40,374 bases of DNA from Hyphomicrobiales bacterium (GCA_002400845.2 NVRK02000024.1:1-40374), one strand, 5' to 3'; counted from the first letter of the stretch, positions 23,383 to 32,586 are shown. A program made the numbers and translations. The notes: generated by a model not told the origin, from the sequence alone.

Positions 23383-24626
23383 TTTGCACTCCCCTTATTT
23401 TTTGCTACTGGGCTTTTCGCTACAGAAGTTTTTTCCGCAGGTGCCTTTGGCGCATCTACTTTTTTTGCAGGTGCTTTTTTAGCTGATGTTTTTGCAGCAG
23501 ACTTAGACGCAGGTTTTGCAAATGCAGAATGAACAACCTTACCGCCATGCGTTAACAAAGTTGCCTGAATCAATTCATCATCAAAATCAGGGGCAAGTTT
23601 ATTATTTTCCTTATCAACCATTGTCTCAAGGAAATTAAGAAGGTTTTTTGCAAACAATTGCGATGCTGTTGCTGCAATATGGCCTGCTAAATTTGTATAT
23701 CCAACAATAGACACATCACCAACTTTTTCAATTTTGTCAGCTTTTGCGCCTTCAACATTGCCGCCACGTTCCACTGCTAGATCAACAATCACAGAACCAG
23801 GCGCCATTGAAGCAACCATTGCCTTAGAAACAAGCTTAGGTGCAGGACGACCCGGAATAAGCGCTGTTGTAATAACAATGTCTTGTTTTGAAATATGTGC
23901 CGCTACCAACTCGCTTTGAGCTTTTTGCTCACTCTTTGTTAGTTCACGCGCATAACCACCTTCACCAGACGCATCTTTTAATTCATCCGTCATAATGAAT
24001 TTAGCGCCAAGTGATGCAACTTGTTCACCAGCGGCCGCTCTAACATCTGTTGCGGTTACGATTGCACCCAAACGCCTTGCTGTCGCAATTGCTTGAAGAC
24101 CTGCAACACCAGCGCCCATGACAAACACTTTTGCCGCAGGCACAGTACCAGCAGCCGTCATCATCATTGGTAAAGCGCGGTCAAATGTAGCCGCGCCTTC
24201 AATAACTGCTTGATAACCAGCTAAATTGGCTTGTGAAGATAAAATATCCATGGACTGCGCACGTGTAATACGCGGCATAAATTCCATCGCAAATGCGCTA
24301 ACGCCAGCTTTTGCAATCGCTTCAACTTCTTTTTCGCTTCCAAATGGGTCCATAGAAGCTAAAACCAAAGCACCTTTTTTATAGCCCTTTACTTCTGCCC
24401 CAGAAGGACGACGAATCTTTAAAACGACATCAGCAGTTTTTGCACTTGCAGGCGTACCAATTTTAACACCAACAGCAGCATATTCAGAATCAGGAATTCT
24501 TGAAAGTACCCCAGCACCCTTTTGGACAGTTATATCAAATCCAAGTGCTTGAAGTTTCTTCGCAGAATCTGGGGAAAGCGCAACACGCGTCTCTCCACCA
24601 TTCTCACACGGTACATACAGTTTCAT
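23379..24626 (-). CDS. pntAA: NAD(P) transhydrogenase subunit alpha part 1 (NAD-binding)
   Basis: The 415-residue soluble domain I begins MKLYVPCENGGETRVALSPDS and resembles alanine dehydrogenase. KVFVMGAGVAGLQAIATARRLGA is the NAD-binding Rossmann motif and RAAAGEQVASLGA follows. After the core (about residue 370) comes a low-complexity tail of roughly 45 residues rich in Lys, Ala and Pro (such as KKAPAKKVDAPKAPAEK). This tail lengthens the protein beyond the usual size and may be a flexible tether to the membrane part. The start ATG 24626 has GGAG at good spacing; the frame extends to 24668 without support. First gene of the pnt operon. Confidence 0.95.
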   Translation of the reverse strand: MKLYVPCENGGETRVALSPDSAKKLQALGFDITVQKGAGVLSRIPDSEYAAVGVKIGTPASAKTADVVLKIRRPSGAEVKGYKKGALVLASMDPFGSEKEVEAIAKAGVSAFAMEFMPRITRAQSMDILSSQANLAGYQAVIEGAATFDRALPMMMTAAGTVPAAKVFVMGAGVAGLQAIATARRLGAIVTATDVRAAAGEQVASLGAKFIMTDELKDASGEGGYARELTKSEQKAQSELVAAHISKQDIVITTALIPGRPAPKLVSKAMVASMAPGSVIVDLAVERGGNVEGAKADKIEKVGDVSIVGYTNLAGHIAATASQLFAKNLLNFLETMVDKENNKLAPDFDDELIQATLLTHGGKVVHSAFAKPASKSAAKTSAKKAPAKKVDAPKAPAEKTSVAKSPVAKNKGSAK

Positions 24627-24812
24627 TTTTTCACTCCAACAAAAAACAGAGATAGGAAGTAACTTCACAGTGTAAAAAAAGCAAACGATAGATTAGACTA
24701 TTATGCTAATATACAAAGTTAAATCGATTAAATTGTCTTTTCGCTCTTTATTAATCTTTAGTATAATAAGTTACCCACAAATTGAGCACTTTAAAAAGCA
24801 AAAATTGGGTAC

Positions 24813-24840
24813 AAAAAAACGCAACCAATTGGCTGCGTTT
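24813..24840 (-). terminator. Rho-independent terminator of the oxidase subunit IV gene
   Basis: AAACGCAACCAATTGGCTGCGTTT (24817-24840) is a near-perfect inverted repeat with an A-C mismatch. On the minus strand seven T follow the stem. The rest of 24669-24863 is AT-rich and should contain the pnt promoter; I see no gene there. Confidence 0.85.
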
Positions 24841-24863
24841 CCAATAAATTTCATTCTAAGTGG

Positions 24864-25097
24864 CTAACGCTGTATCGCGAAATAAGATGCGATCATACCA
24901 ATGAAGAAAATAATTGTTCCGCCAACAAAACCACCGCCCATTTCAAAGCCAACAGCCATACCAGCCATTAGGAACACGCAAAATGCGATACTCCATTTGC
25001 TGAACGCCAAAAAGATATCATATGTAGCTTCGTGCTCAGGATAATCCATCGCATTTTCAGCAGGTGTATTTTTATTATTCGCAGCAGATTTAGCCAT
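24864..25097 (-). CDS. aa3-type cytochrome c oxidase subunit IV
   Basis: The 77-residue protein starts MAKSAANNKNTPAENAMDYPEHEATYDIF and ends in two hydrophobic segments. MDYPEHEATYDIFLAFSKW is the diagnostic motif of the bacterial aa3-oxidase subunit IV family (PF07835). It is a small accessory subunit of the terminal oxidase. The ATG at 25097 has AGGAAAT upstream; the open frame continues to 25178 without a ribosome site. The catalytic oxidase genes are not in this window; separation is common for this subunit. Confidence 0.9.
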   Translation of the reverse strand: MAKSAANNKNTPAENAMDYPEHEATYDIFLAFSKWSIAFCVFLMAGMAVGFEMGGGFVGGTIIFFIGMIASYFAIQR

Positions 25098-25255
25098 GAT
25101 ATTTCCTAACCCATTAATATATACGCCAAATTTTCGTGTGTTAGCGTAGCAATCTAGATGTTTCGATACACAATCCACACATATTTCGCAAGTTTGAAAT
25201 TGAGATGAAGTTTAAACTGCGTCAATAAGCCAGTTTAAAACTCATTATGTGCAGA

Positions 25256-25627
25256 TCACGTAATCGGCGATTTTTTAATCAAAGTGAAAGTCTTAGACCC
25301 AGTATCGGTGCATATTAAAGTAGATGCATCTGGCCTGTTACAAATTGCAGCGTTATTTGTGCCAGAAACAACACCGCGCCAATCAAGACGAATTTGTGCA
25401 GCTGAGGTCACTACATAGTTTCCTTCAGAAATTTTACCGCCTGTATCATTTGCTAATGCCAAAAAAGTACCGTTGTTAAAACTTGCCGTAAACACATTAT
25501 CACTTGAAACCCAATCGCCAGACAAACCGCCGCCGCCAGCCAATGGGTCAATCGGGTCTGCTTTATTGCAAGCACTTAGCAAAACTGTAAGGCCAACCAA
25601 TATCAATGTTTTTTGTATATATTTCAT
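25256..25627 (-). CDS. Omp10-like outer-membrane lipoprotein
   Basis: The 123-residue protein has a lipoprotein signal (KTLILVGLTVLLSAC, lipobox LSAC, Cys20). The mature part GDWVSSDNVFTASFNNGTF, then KISEGNYVVTS and LICTDTGSKTFTLIKK, parallels Brucella Omp10 (GSWVDPNGIASSFNGG and following, from memory) in order and spacing. Two further cysteines (in ICNRP and LICTD) could form a disulfide, as in Omp10. Its exact function is unknown. The start ATG at 25627 has GGAG nearby. It is monocistronic. Confidence 0.8.
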   Translation of the reverse strand: MKYIQKTLILVGLTVLLSACNKADPIDPLAGGGGLSGDWVSSDNVFTASFNNGTFLALANDTGGKISEGNYVVTSAAQIRLDWRGVVSGTNNAAICNRPDASTLICTDTGSKTFTLIKKSPIT

Positions 25628-25703
25628 ACTCAACTCCAAATGCTTTACGCTCTTTATACACTATGCTCTTAATCGCAATTAACTTAAATTTTCAGTTATA
25701 AAA

Positions 25704-27518
25704 CTAATCCAAAGTTTCCAATTCATCAATCATACCAGAAATTACAGATAAGCCTTTATACCAAAAGTCTGGATCACTTGCATCAAGCCCAAATGGTTTT
25801 AACAACTCTGAGTGATGTTTTGTGCCACCTGCTTTTAACATATCAAAATAACGTTCTTGAAACCCATCTTCTGCATCTTGATAAACAGCATAAAGCGAAT
25901 TTACCAAACAATCACCAAATGCATAAGCATAAACATAAAAAGGTGAGTGAATAAAATGCGGTATGTAAGACCAATAAGAACGATACGCCTCATCAAATTC
26001 AAATACAGGTCCAAGGCTCTTCTTTTGAATATCAATCCAAATATCGCCAATAACCTGCGTCGTTAATTCACCCTTGCGTCTTGCTTCATGCACTTCACGC
26101 TCAAACATATAAAATGCAATTTGGCGAACCACTGTATTCAGCATGTCTTCAACTTTGCGTGCCAGCAAAATTTTACGCTCGGCTTTGGTTTCAGCACGTT
26201 CTAGCAAAGACCTAAAAGTCAACATTTCACCAAATACGCTAGCAGTCTCTGCAAGTGTAAGTGGGGTCGATGACATTAAAGCGCCCTGCTCTGCTGCAAG
26301 TACTTGGTGCACACCATGGCCCAATTCATGCGCTAAGGTCATTACATCGCGCGGTTTGCCAAGATAATTTAACATCACATAGGGATGCACACTTGGTACC
26401 GTTGGATGCGCAAATGCACCAGGCGACTTACCATCGCGCACAGGGGCATCAATCCAGTTTTTATCAAAGAACTGTTTTGCAATATCACTCATTTGAGGTG
26501 AAAATCCTGCATAAGCATCTAACACAATGTCTCGTGCCTCGTCCCAGCCATAAATCTTTTCATGCTTGCTTGGAAGCGGCGCATTACGGTCCCAATGCCG
26601 TAACTTATCTTTTCCAAGCCATTTGGCTTTCATCATATAATAGCGGTGTGAAATATCAGGAAATGATTCTTCAACACAAGAGACCAAAGCATCGACAACA
26701 GGGCGTTCAATACGGTTTGCAAGATGGCGAGAATCTGCAACATCTTCAAAATTACGCCAGCGATCAGAGATTTCTTTATCTTTGGCAAGCGTGTTTGTAA
26801 TGAGTGTAAATATCCGTGAATTATCAGATAAAACTTTACCAATTTCTTTCGCTGCCAGTTCACGTTTCCGCCCATCTGTATCTTGCAGCATGTTAAGGGC
26901 TGGTTCTACCGATAGCTCTTCGCCCTCTAACTTAAATCTTAGCGATGCCATTGTCTCGTCAAACAAACGGTTCCAAGCAGAGCGGCCACTCACAGATTTA
27001 TCATGGAACAATTGTTCAATTCTATCTTCTAATTGGTGCGGCTTATCCTTACGCAAATCTTCTAACCATGGACGATAATAGGCCAACGCTTTGCAGCCCG
27101 TCATGGCTTTTTCTAAAACATCATTTTCAATGCGGTTTAATTCAAGCGCAAAAAACAACATATGAGAGCTAGCGGTGGTAATTTTTTCTTGCGCATCACC
27201 ATAAAATTTTGCGTTTACTGGGTCGGTAGTTTCACCCGTATAAACAAGAACAGCATACGACATAATACGCCCCATCCGTTCTTCAATATCTTCAAACGTC
27301 TTTACCGATAAAGCGAGTTTTTCAAAATCAGATTTTGCATAATCATTTAATTTTCCAGCATAGCCTGCCTCAAACGCCTTAGCGTCACTTAGTGAAAGCG
27401 CAAGGTCATCTTTATACTCTACACTATCAATAGAGGGGTAAAGGTCTGCAAGTTCCCACTCAGGAAGGTTTCCTAAGCTGGATTCTAAATTCTTATTTCC
27501 AGCCAAATTGCCAGTCAT
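25704..27518 (-). CDS. pepF: Oligoendopeptidase F, M3 metallopeptidase family
   Basis: The 604-residue protein is a typical M3B oligoendopeptidase. The N-terminal part begins around LPEWELADLYPSIDSVEYKDD, and the catalytic motif MTLAHELGHGVHQ holds HExxH for zinc, with the third ligand Glu expected in LTLAETASVFGEM. The end YAFGDCLVNSLYAVYQD is a PepF hallmark. It degrades oligopeptides of about 7-17 residues in the cytoplasm. The start is ATG 27518 with GGAG upstream; the frame extends to 27581 without support. It is divergent from the response-regulator gene. Confidence 0.92.
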   Translation of the reverse strand: MTGNLAGNKNLESSLGNLPEWELADLYPSIDSVEYKDDLALSLSDAKAFEAGYAGKLNDYAKSDFEKLALSVKTFEDIEERMGRIMSYAVLVYTGETTDPVNAKFYGDAQEKITTASSHMLFFALELNRIENDVLEKAMTGCKALAYYRPWLEDLRKDKPHQLEDRIEQLFHDKSVSGRSAWNRLFDETMASLRFKLEGEELSVEPALNMLQDTDGRKRELAAKEIGKVLSDNSRIFTLITNTLAKDKEISDRWRNFEDVADSRHLANRIERPVVDALVSCVEESFPDISHRYYMMKAKWLGKDKLRHWDRNAPLPSKHEKIYGWDEARDIVLDAYAGFSPQMSDIAKQFFDKNWIDAPVRDGKSPGAFAHPTVPSVHPYVMLNYLGKPRDVMTLAHELGHGVHQVLAAEQGALMSSTPLTLAETASVFGEMLTFRSLLERAETKAERKILLARKVEDMLNTVVRQIAFYMFEREVHEARRKGELTTQVIGDIWIDIQKKSLGPVFEFDEAYRSYWSYIPHFIHSPFYVYAYAFGDCLVNSLYAVYQDAEDGFQERYFDMLKAGGTKHHSELLKPFGLDASDPDFWYKGLSVISGMIDELETLD

Positions 27519-27778
27519 TAAAATATGCTCCGCAATAATTTTATCGATATGAAAATTCTGTCCAACGCAAATACAATGCAAACAATTAAGCGCATCTTAT
27601 ACACCTTAAGATTACACAAAGCGATAAACCATTAAAATTTTAGTGAATTCCTCAAAAGCTTATTCACTCCCCACTGGTACTGTGTCCCTAATTGAGACAA
27701 CTCATACATAATCTCTTGGGATGTTTATGGCAACCAGCCAAAACTTCAACAAAGAATGTCTTAAACAGGGACAAAACA

Positions 27779-29389
27779 ATGACAGATACAATTCTAATTG
27801 TAGACGACGATCCAGTTCAGCGCAGATTGCTAGAGGCTGCCCTTGTTAAAAAGGGGCATACAGTTATTAAGGCCGAAAACGGTGAACAAGCACTAGAGCA
27901 AATTAACGGTTCAAATGCCGCGTCGATTAAAGCTGTCATTTTAGACCTCATCATGCCGGGCATTTCTGGCATGGATGTTATGGAAGCGTTGCAAAACTCA
28001 CAAAACTCACTGCCAGTAATTGTGCAAACAGCACAAGGCGGTATTGAAACTGTTGTAAATGCCATGCGACTTGGAGCATTCGATTTCGTTGTAAAACCTG
28101 TAGCCCCTGAAAGAATTCAGGCTGCAATTGCCAAAGCTCTTAAATTAGAGATTACAAAAACAACAATTGTCAAAACGCGCAAGCGCACTAAAAGTAATTT
28201 TTCGTTCAAAGACATTGTAACCACAAATGTAAACATGGGCACTGTCTTGCGCATAGGTGAAAAAGCATCAAAGTCACAAATACCTGTGCTTATTGAAGGC
28301 GAATCTGGCGTTGGTAAAGAGCTTATAGCGAAAGCAATACAAGGTTCTGGTGATCGCGCAGACAAACCATTTATCACAGTTAATTGTGGCGCACTTCCAG
28401 AAAACTTGGTGGAAAGCTTGTTATTTGGACACGAAAAAGGTTCGTTTACAGGTGCCAGCGACAAGCATATTGGTAAATTTGAAGAAGCAAATGGCGGCAC
28501 ATTGTTTTTAGATGAAGTTGGTGAATTACCGCTTGATTTACAAGTTAAATTATTACGCGCCATTCAAGAAGGTGAAATTGACCCTGTTGGCGCAAAAAGA
28601 CCAATAAAAGTAGATATTAGAATTATTTCTGCAACAAATCGCAATTTGTCTGAAGAAGTTGCAGCGGGTCGTTTCCGTCAAGATTTATTCTACCGTTTAA
28701 GCGTGTTGCCAATTGTCATACCTCCTTTGCGTAACCGTAATGAAGATATCCCAGCTTTAGTTTATCACTTTGTTAAAAAGATATCAGTCGAAGAAAATCG
28801 CAAAGACATTTGCGCAGTAAATCCAAAATTGATGCAAATGCTAAAGAGCCATGATTGGCCCGGTAATATTCGCGAATTGGAGAATGCCATTTTCAGAGCG
28901 ATAGTCTTGTGTGATAATGATGAGCTTTCACCAAACGATTTTCCGCAAATTGTATCCCAAATGCCAAATTTCGATTTAAAGAATGAATTTGAGGGTGCAG
29001 TTCCTCATGCAGCTACTGAATATGCGGCTACTCAACATGAAGTCAGTATGCAAACACCAGATGAAGAAAAGTTTTTAGCGCCCGAGCTGCTTGAAAATGA
29101 TGCAGAACAAATATCAGATATCGCACAAATATTCGAAGATAAGATTCCAGCAACGGGTTTGTTTGGAATGGTCAATCTTGTTTCAAAAGAGGGTCAAATT
29201 CGAAATTTAGATGAGATTGAAGCTGAGGCCATTCGTTTTGCCATAGATATTTACAATGGTAGAATGTCAGAAATTGCGAGACGATTGGGCATTGGACGCT
29301 CTACGCTTTACCGAAAACTAAAGGAATATGGACTAGAAAATATAAATGACGACAGTAACGACAGCAATGATGTGTATACATCTATTTAA
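27779..29389 (+). CDS. Sigma-54-dependent NtrC-family response regulator
   Basis: The 536-residue protein has a receiver domain at residues 1-120 (DDD acid pocket at 9-11, phospho-acceptor Asp56 in ILDLIMPG, Thr in VQTAQ and Lys in VVKP). An AAA+ domain follows with Walker A GESGVGKE, the sigma-54 loop as GSFTGA, Walker B GGTLFLDEVGELP and an arginine-finger region. A linker of about 120 acidic residues leads to a Fis-type HTH (MSEIARRLGIGRSTLYRKLKEYG). The usual GAFTGA has Ser for Ala, a known natural variant. No histidine kinase is adjacent, so it is an orphan regulator. ATG 27779 follows AGGGAC; the frame opens earlier at 27692 without support. The DUF882 gene 125 bases downstream may be a target or neighbour only. 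Confidence 0.92.
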   Translation: MTDTILIVDDDPVQRRLLEAALVKKGHTVIKAENGEQALEQINGSNAASIKAVILDLIMPGISGMDVMEALQNSQNSLPVIVQTAQGGIETVVNAMRLGAFDFVVKPVAPERIQAAIAKALKLEITKTTIVKTRKRTKSNFSFKDIVTTNVNMGTVLRIGEKASKSQIPVLIEGESGVGKELIAKAIQGSGDRADKPFITVNCGALPENLVESLLFGHEKGSFTGASDKHIGKFEEANGGTLFLDEVGELPLDLQVKLLRAIQEGEIDPVGAKRPIKVDIRIISATNRNLSEEVAAGRFRQDLFYRLSVLPIVIPPLRNRNEDIPALVYHFVKKISVEENRKDICAVNPKLMQMLKSHDWPGNIRELENAIFRAIVLCDNDELSPNDFPQIVSQMPNFDLKNEFEGAVPHAATEYAATQHEVSMQTPDEEKFLAPELLENDAEQISDIAQIFEDKIPATGLFGMVNLVSKEGQIRNLDEIEAEAIRFAIDIYNGRMSEIARRLGIGRSTLYRKLKEYGLENINDDSNDSNDVYTSI

Positions 29390-29450
29390 ATCAACACATA
29401 ATTACATTCCACTTATTGCCATTTAAACACCTTAATTATATGTTTTGTTA

Positions 29451-29487
29451 GATACCGTTAACCAAATGTGCCTATTTTGGCGGTATC
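29451..29487 (+). other. Hairpin before the DUF882 gene
   Basis: GATACCG (29451-29457) pairs with CGGTATC (29481-29487), and CCAAA (29462-29466) pairs with TTTGG (29476-29480), giving 12 base pairs with a TTAA bulge. No T-run follows. It lies in the leader just before the DUF882 start and after the regulator gene. Confidence 0.55.
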
Positions 29488-29514
29488 TATTTGAAGCAAT
29501 TTTTAGGGCATTTA

Positions 29515-31602
29515 GTGGCCAATATTAAAATATTAGATAATGCTAAAATATTATTCGCACGCACGCACGCAATTTCGCATGCCTTAATAGTAGTGCTGGC
29601 TTGCATTTTTGCGACAACATTTTTGCCAACCACAAAGGCTGTTGCGCAAACAAAAACCCTTAAATTATATTACCTCCATACCCGTGAAAAAAATAAGATT
29701 ACTTATTATAAAAACGGAAAATATATAAATTCTGCTCTTAAAAAAATAAATTGGGCACTTCGTGATTGGCGCCTTAATGAGCCAACCAAAATGGACCCAA
29801 AGTTATTAGACTTAGTTTGGGAAGCATATCGCCGTTCAGGATCGAAAGCTTACATCCATGTAATTTCTGGTTATCGCTCACCTGTTACCAACGAAAAATT
29901 ACGAAAACGCGGTGGTGGACAAGCTAAAAAAAGCCAACACACGCGCGGTAAAGCGCTCGACTTTTATTTGCCTGATGTCAAAATTAGTAAAATGCGTTCC
30001 ATCGGCCTTAAAATGGGCGTTGGCGGTGTTGGTTATTATCCTCGTTCTGGCTCGCCATTTGTACACTTAGATACAGGCAGTGTACGGCACTGGCCACGCA
30101 TGACACGCAAGCAGCTTGCAAAAGTGTTCCCAAAAGGCAAGACCATGCACATACCAACAGATGGCAAACCTTTGGCAAGATACAAAGTTGCAGTCGCCGA
30201 ATATAAAAGCCGTTCTAAAAAAGGTAAAAAAATACCAACGAGCAGCAAAAAAGAGTTGAACTTCTTCCAACGCCTTGCTGCAAAAGCCAGCTCTGACGAA
30301 AAAGAAGACGCAGTTCAATCTGCTCCTATTTTACCACGCTCAGTAAAAACTATAAAAGCACCGTCTCCAAGACCCGATCTAGTACAGCCAGCCCAGGTTA
30401 AACCTGTCGTTGGCACTGCCAGTGCTCCAAAAGAAATAGAAAGAGCCGCTCCATTATCAATAACGGAGCCAATACCAACGCCACAAGCGCCACCTAAGTT
30501 ACCAGAAGCACCTAAACCTGATTTTGCAATTCTTGCCGAACGCAAAGTTCCACTTCCACTTGTCTCCCCAAGAAATGTGATTACCCCAATTGCAAAACAA
30601 AAACTTGAAACACCAATTGTCGTGGCAGCATTAGAACCTGAAATTGCGCTACCTGAAACACCTCAAGAGCCTCTTCCAGAACCTACCCAGACCACGACAG
30701 CACAAGAACAGGCCGAAGCCCGATCAACTGCGCAAGACTTGAGTATTCCATTGCCGGTTAAACGCCCACAAACAGTGGCCAAGCCTGAACCAGAAATTAA
30801 GCCAGACATTCAAATTGCTAGCCTTGAGCCAGCAAATAAACAAGAACAGATACTAAAATTACCAACCACCCTTAATCAACCAGCGTTAACAGCCAATGAG
30901 ATCGAAGACCTTCGCAGATCCACCACACCAAAATTTGAAGAGAAGCCAGCGCCAAAAACAATCGTGGCTACAGAACCCGTAATTACACCAAAACTAGAAG
31001 TACCTAAGGCTCCTGAGCCAAAAATAACCGCTCCAAACCTTGAAGAGAAGTCAGCTCCCCAAATACAGATCGCTTTAGTCGATAATAAATTACGCTCGAC
31101 AAAAGACGTCATCAAGAATGATGCTAACTTAACAAATGGGCGTACAGATAATCAAAATACTTTGATTGATGCGATCACGCCAAAAACTAAAACAGCATCT
31201 GAACCTGAAATCGTTATAGCATTAAACAATATCCCTATTCCCACTCAAAACCCTCGTTTCAAAATCGAAATTCCGCAAAAGCCTAAAGAAGAAATTGTTA
31301 TTGCCAGCTTAGATAAAAAGCCGCTTAACAATACGCGCTTGGGCCAAAGAACCGTATCGCTAGATAAATTTTCCGCGCCACAAGATAACAAAAGCTCAAT
31401 TGGAAAATATGCGCTTGCCAACAACCTTAGTATTCGAGATATAAATGCGGTGAAAGCACCTGCTTATGGGCGTAACGTAATACGCAAAGCACCAGATGCT
31501 GTGTTTGTAGATGGGTTTAGAAGCAGTACGCTTGTAAGTTCCAATTATGGATTTTCTGGCAAGGCGGTCGTCTTTAAAAAGTTCGCTCGCCTCGCCAAAT
31601 AG
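29515..31602 (+). CDS. DUF882 (YcbK-like, M15-type) exported protein with a long Pro-rich tail
   Basis: The 695-residue protein (from GTG 29515) has a signal sequence (ALIVVLACIFATTFLPTTKAVAQ) and a DUF882 domain at about residues 45-195. Zinc ligands fit the M15 pattern: His142 and Asp149 in SQHTRGKALDF and His184 in FVHLDTG, with SGYRSP before. This family includes murein peptidases and carboxypeptidases, so it probably cuts or binds peptidoglycan. After residue 260 comes about 430 residues of low-complexity sequence rich in Pro, Glu, Lys and Ala, including repeated IALxP-type blocks; it may span the periplasm. GTG 29515 is preceded by AGGG with six bases; TTG 29491 is an alternative. Many Pro residues suggest dependence on EF-P. 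Confidence 0.82.
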   Translation: MANIKILDNAKILFARTHAISHALIVVLACIFATTFLPTTKAVAQTKTLKLYYLHTREKNKITYYKNGKYINSALKKINWALRDWRLNEPTKMDPKLLDLVWEAYRRSGSKAYIHVISGYRSPVTNEKLRKRGGGQAKKSQHTRGKALDFYLPDVKISKMRSIGLKMGVGGVGYYPRSGSPFVHLDTGSVRHWPRMTRKQLAKVFPKGKTMHIPTDGKPLARYKVAVAEYKSRSKKGKKIPTSSKKELNFFQRLAAKASSDEKEDAVQSAPILPRSVKTIKAPSPRPDLVQPAQVKPVVGTASAPKEIERAAPLSITEPIPTPQAPPKLPEAPKPDFAILAERKVPLPLVSPRNVITPIAKQKLETPIVVAALEPEIALPETPQEPLPEPTQTTTAQEQAEARSTAQDLSIPLPVKRPQTVAKPEPEIKPDIQIASLEPANKQEQILKLPTTLNQPALTANEIEDLRRSTTPKFEEKPAPKTIVATEPVITPKLEVPKAPEPKITAPNLEEKSAPQIQIALVDNKLRSTKDVIKNDANLTNGRTDNQNTLIDAITPKTKTASEPEIVIALNNIPIPTQNPRFKIEIPQKPKEEIVIASLDKKPLNNTRLGQRTVSLDKFSAPQDNKSSIGKYALANNLSIRDINAVKAPAYGRNVIRKAPDAVFVDGFRSSTLVSSNYGFSGKAVVFKKFARLAK

Positions 31603-31618
31603 TATTCAAAATACTTTG

Positions 31619-31888
31619 TTACTCAGCTTCATCGCCAGATGTATCAGGCAACATACCAAGTGCATGCATATATAAGTCACGAATGGTTTCTTGCTCTTCA
31701 CGCTCTGCCATATCTTGTTTTCTTAACCGAACGATTTGACGCAACACTTTTGTATCAAAGCCATTGGCCTTTGCTTCACCAAAGACATCTTTAATATCAT
31801 CCGAAATTGCTTTTTTCTCTTCTTCCAAGCGCTCAATACGCTCGATGATTGATTTCAGTTGGTCCTTTGCAAGCCCTATATCAGCCAT
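31619..31888 (-). CDS. gapR: GapR-family nucleoid-associated protein (DUF2312)
   Basis: The 89-residue protein is a full-length DUF2312 member: [49 protein letters not shown]. In Caulobacter GapR binds overtwisted, AT-rich DNA ahead of replication and transcription and stimulates topoisomerases; chromosome segregation depends on it. The coiled coil and basic ARG/LYS-rich helix are intact. AGGAGT precedes the ATG. It is convergent with the DUF882 gene (16-base gap) and has no obvious operon partner. Confidence 0.95.
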   Translation of the reverse strand: MADIGLAKDQLKSIIERIERLEEEKKAISDDIKDVFGEAKANGFDTKVLRQIVRLRKQDMAEREEQETIRDLYMHALGMLPDTSGDEAE

Positions 31889-31996
31889 GATTACTCCTAA
31901 ATGATTTGTAGTTTCCAGTTTTACTGGTGTGGTTACGATATGTGATTCTTAATTAGCTGGGCATTATTAAAAAAGCCTGACGCTTTTTAATAAATG

Positions 31997-32293
31997 TTAT
32001 TTTTTTGGATGTGTTTTTGCATAAAGCTCTTTTTGTTCTTGAGTTGCCTCTTTTTGATATTTTGTTTTCCATTCATCAAATGGCATTCCATAGACAATTT
32101 CGCGTGCATCTGGTTTAGAAATTTCGATGCCTTGCTCATTTGCGGCATCTTGATACCAATTAGAAAGACAATTTCGGCAAAACCCAGCCAAATTCATCAA
32201 ATCTATATTTTGAACATCTGTGCGTTTACGCAAATGATCTCGCAGTCTTCTAAAAGCTGCAGCTTCTAATTCAATTGTTGTTTTTTCATCCAT
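31997..32293 (-). CDS. DUF1244 family protein
   Basis: The 98-residue protein has the conserved DUF1244 sequence: AAAFRRLRDHLRKRTDVQNIDLMNLAGFCRNCLSNWY, with the pair of cysteines FCRNC that could bind zinc or form a disulfide. The middle REIVYGMPFDEWKTKYQ is also conserved. Function unknown; a small helical cytoplasmic protein. The start is probably ATG 32293 (MDEKT) with GGGA upstream; ATG 32311 is in frame but has no ribosome site. It precedes gapR on the same strand by 108 bases and may share a transcript with it. Confidence 0.88.
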   Translation of the reverse strand: MDEKTTIELEAAAFRRLRDHLRKRTDVQNIDLMNLAGFCRNCLSNWYQDAANEQGIEISKPDAREIVYGMPFDEWKTKYQKEATQEQKELYAKTHPKK

Positions 32294-32586
32294 CACTTTA
32301 TTCCCAGCCATTTAGCATTAATGCAATTACGCATAGAGTGATATATTTATTCCAGTCTTCTGCCAATATGCTTCTCATAAATTTCAGCGCCATAAAGTAT
32401 CAAGTAGTCATATTGATTTAAATTTCGCCATTAATTTGTCCAAAAGCAATTTTAGAAGATTTAAATATGATTATTAGAAACAATTGACACTGCCGCATTG
32501 CTAAGCCAAAAGAAACAACGCATCATTTCTAATTAGTTTATCATGCTAATTGGCTTATTTAGCGTACTTATTAGGGAACTTATTGC
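32294..32586. other. Intergenic region between the DUF1244 and DUF1036 genes
   Basis: This near-300-base region should contain divergent promoters. I see CTAATTAG (32529-32536), a perfect palindrome, followed by another CTAATT (32545-32550), but no ORF or RNA gene that I can support. Confidence 0.4.

Noticed and set aside
31601-31615. AGTATT-CAA-AATACT inverted repeat between DUF882 and gapR as a terminator
   Set aside because: Only six A/T-rich pairs with a weak T tract; it overlaps the DUF882 stop and could be chance.
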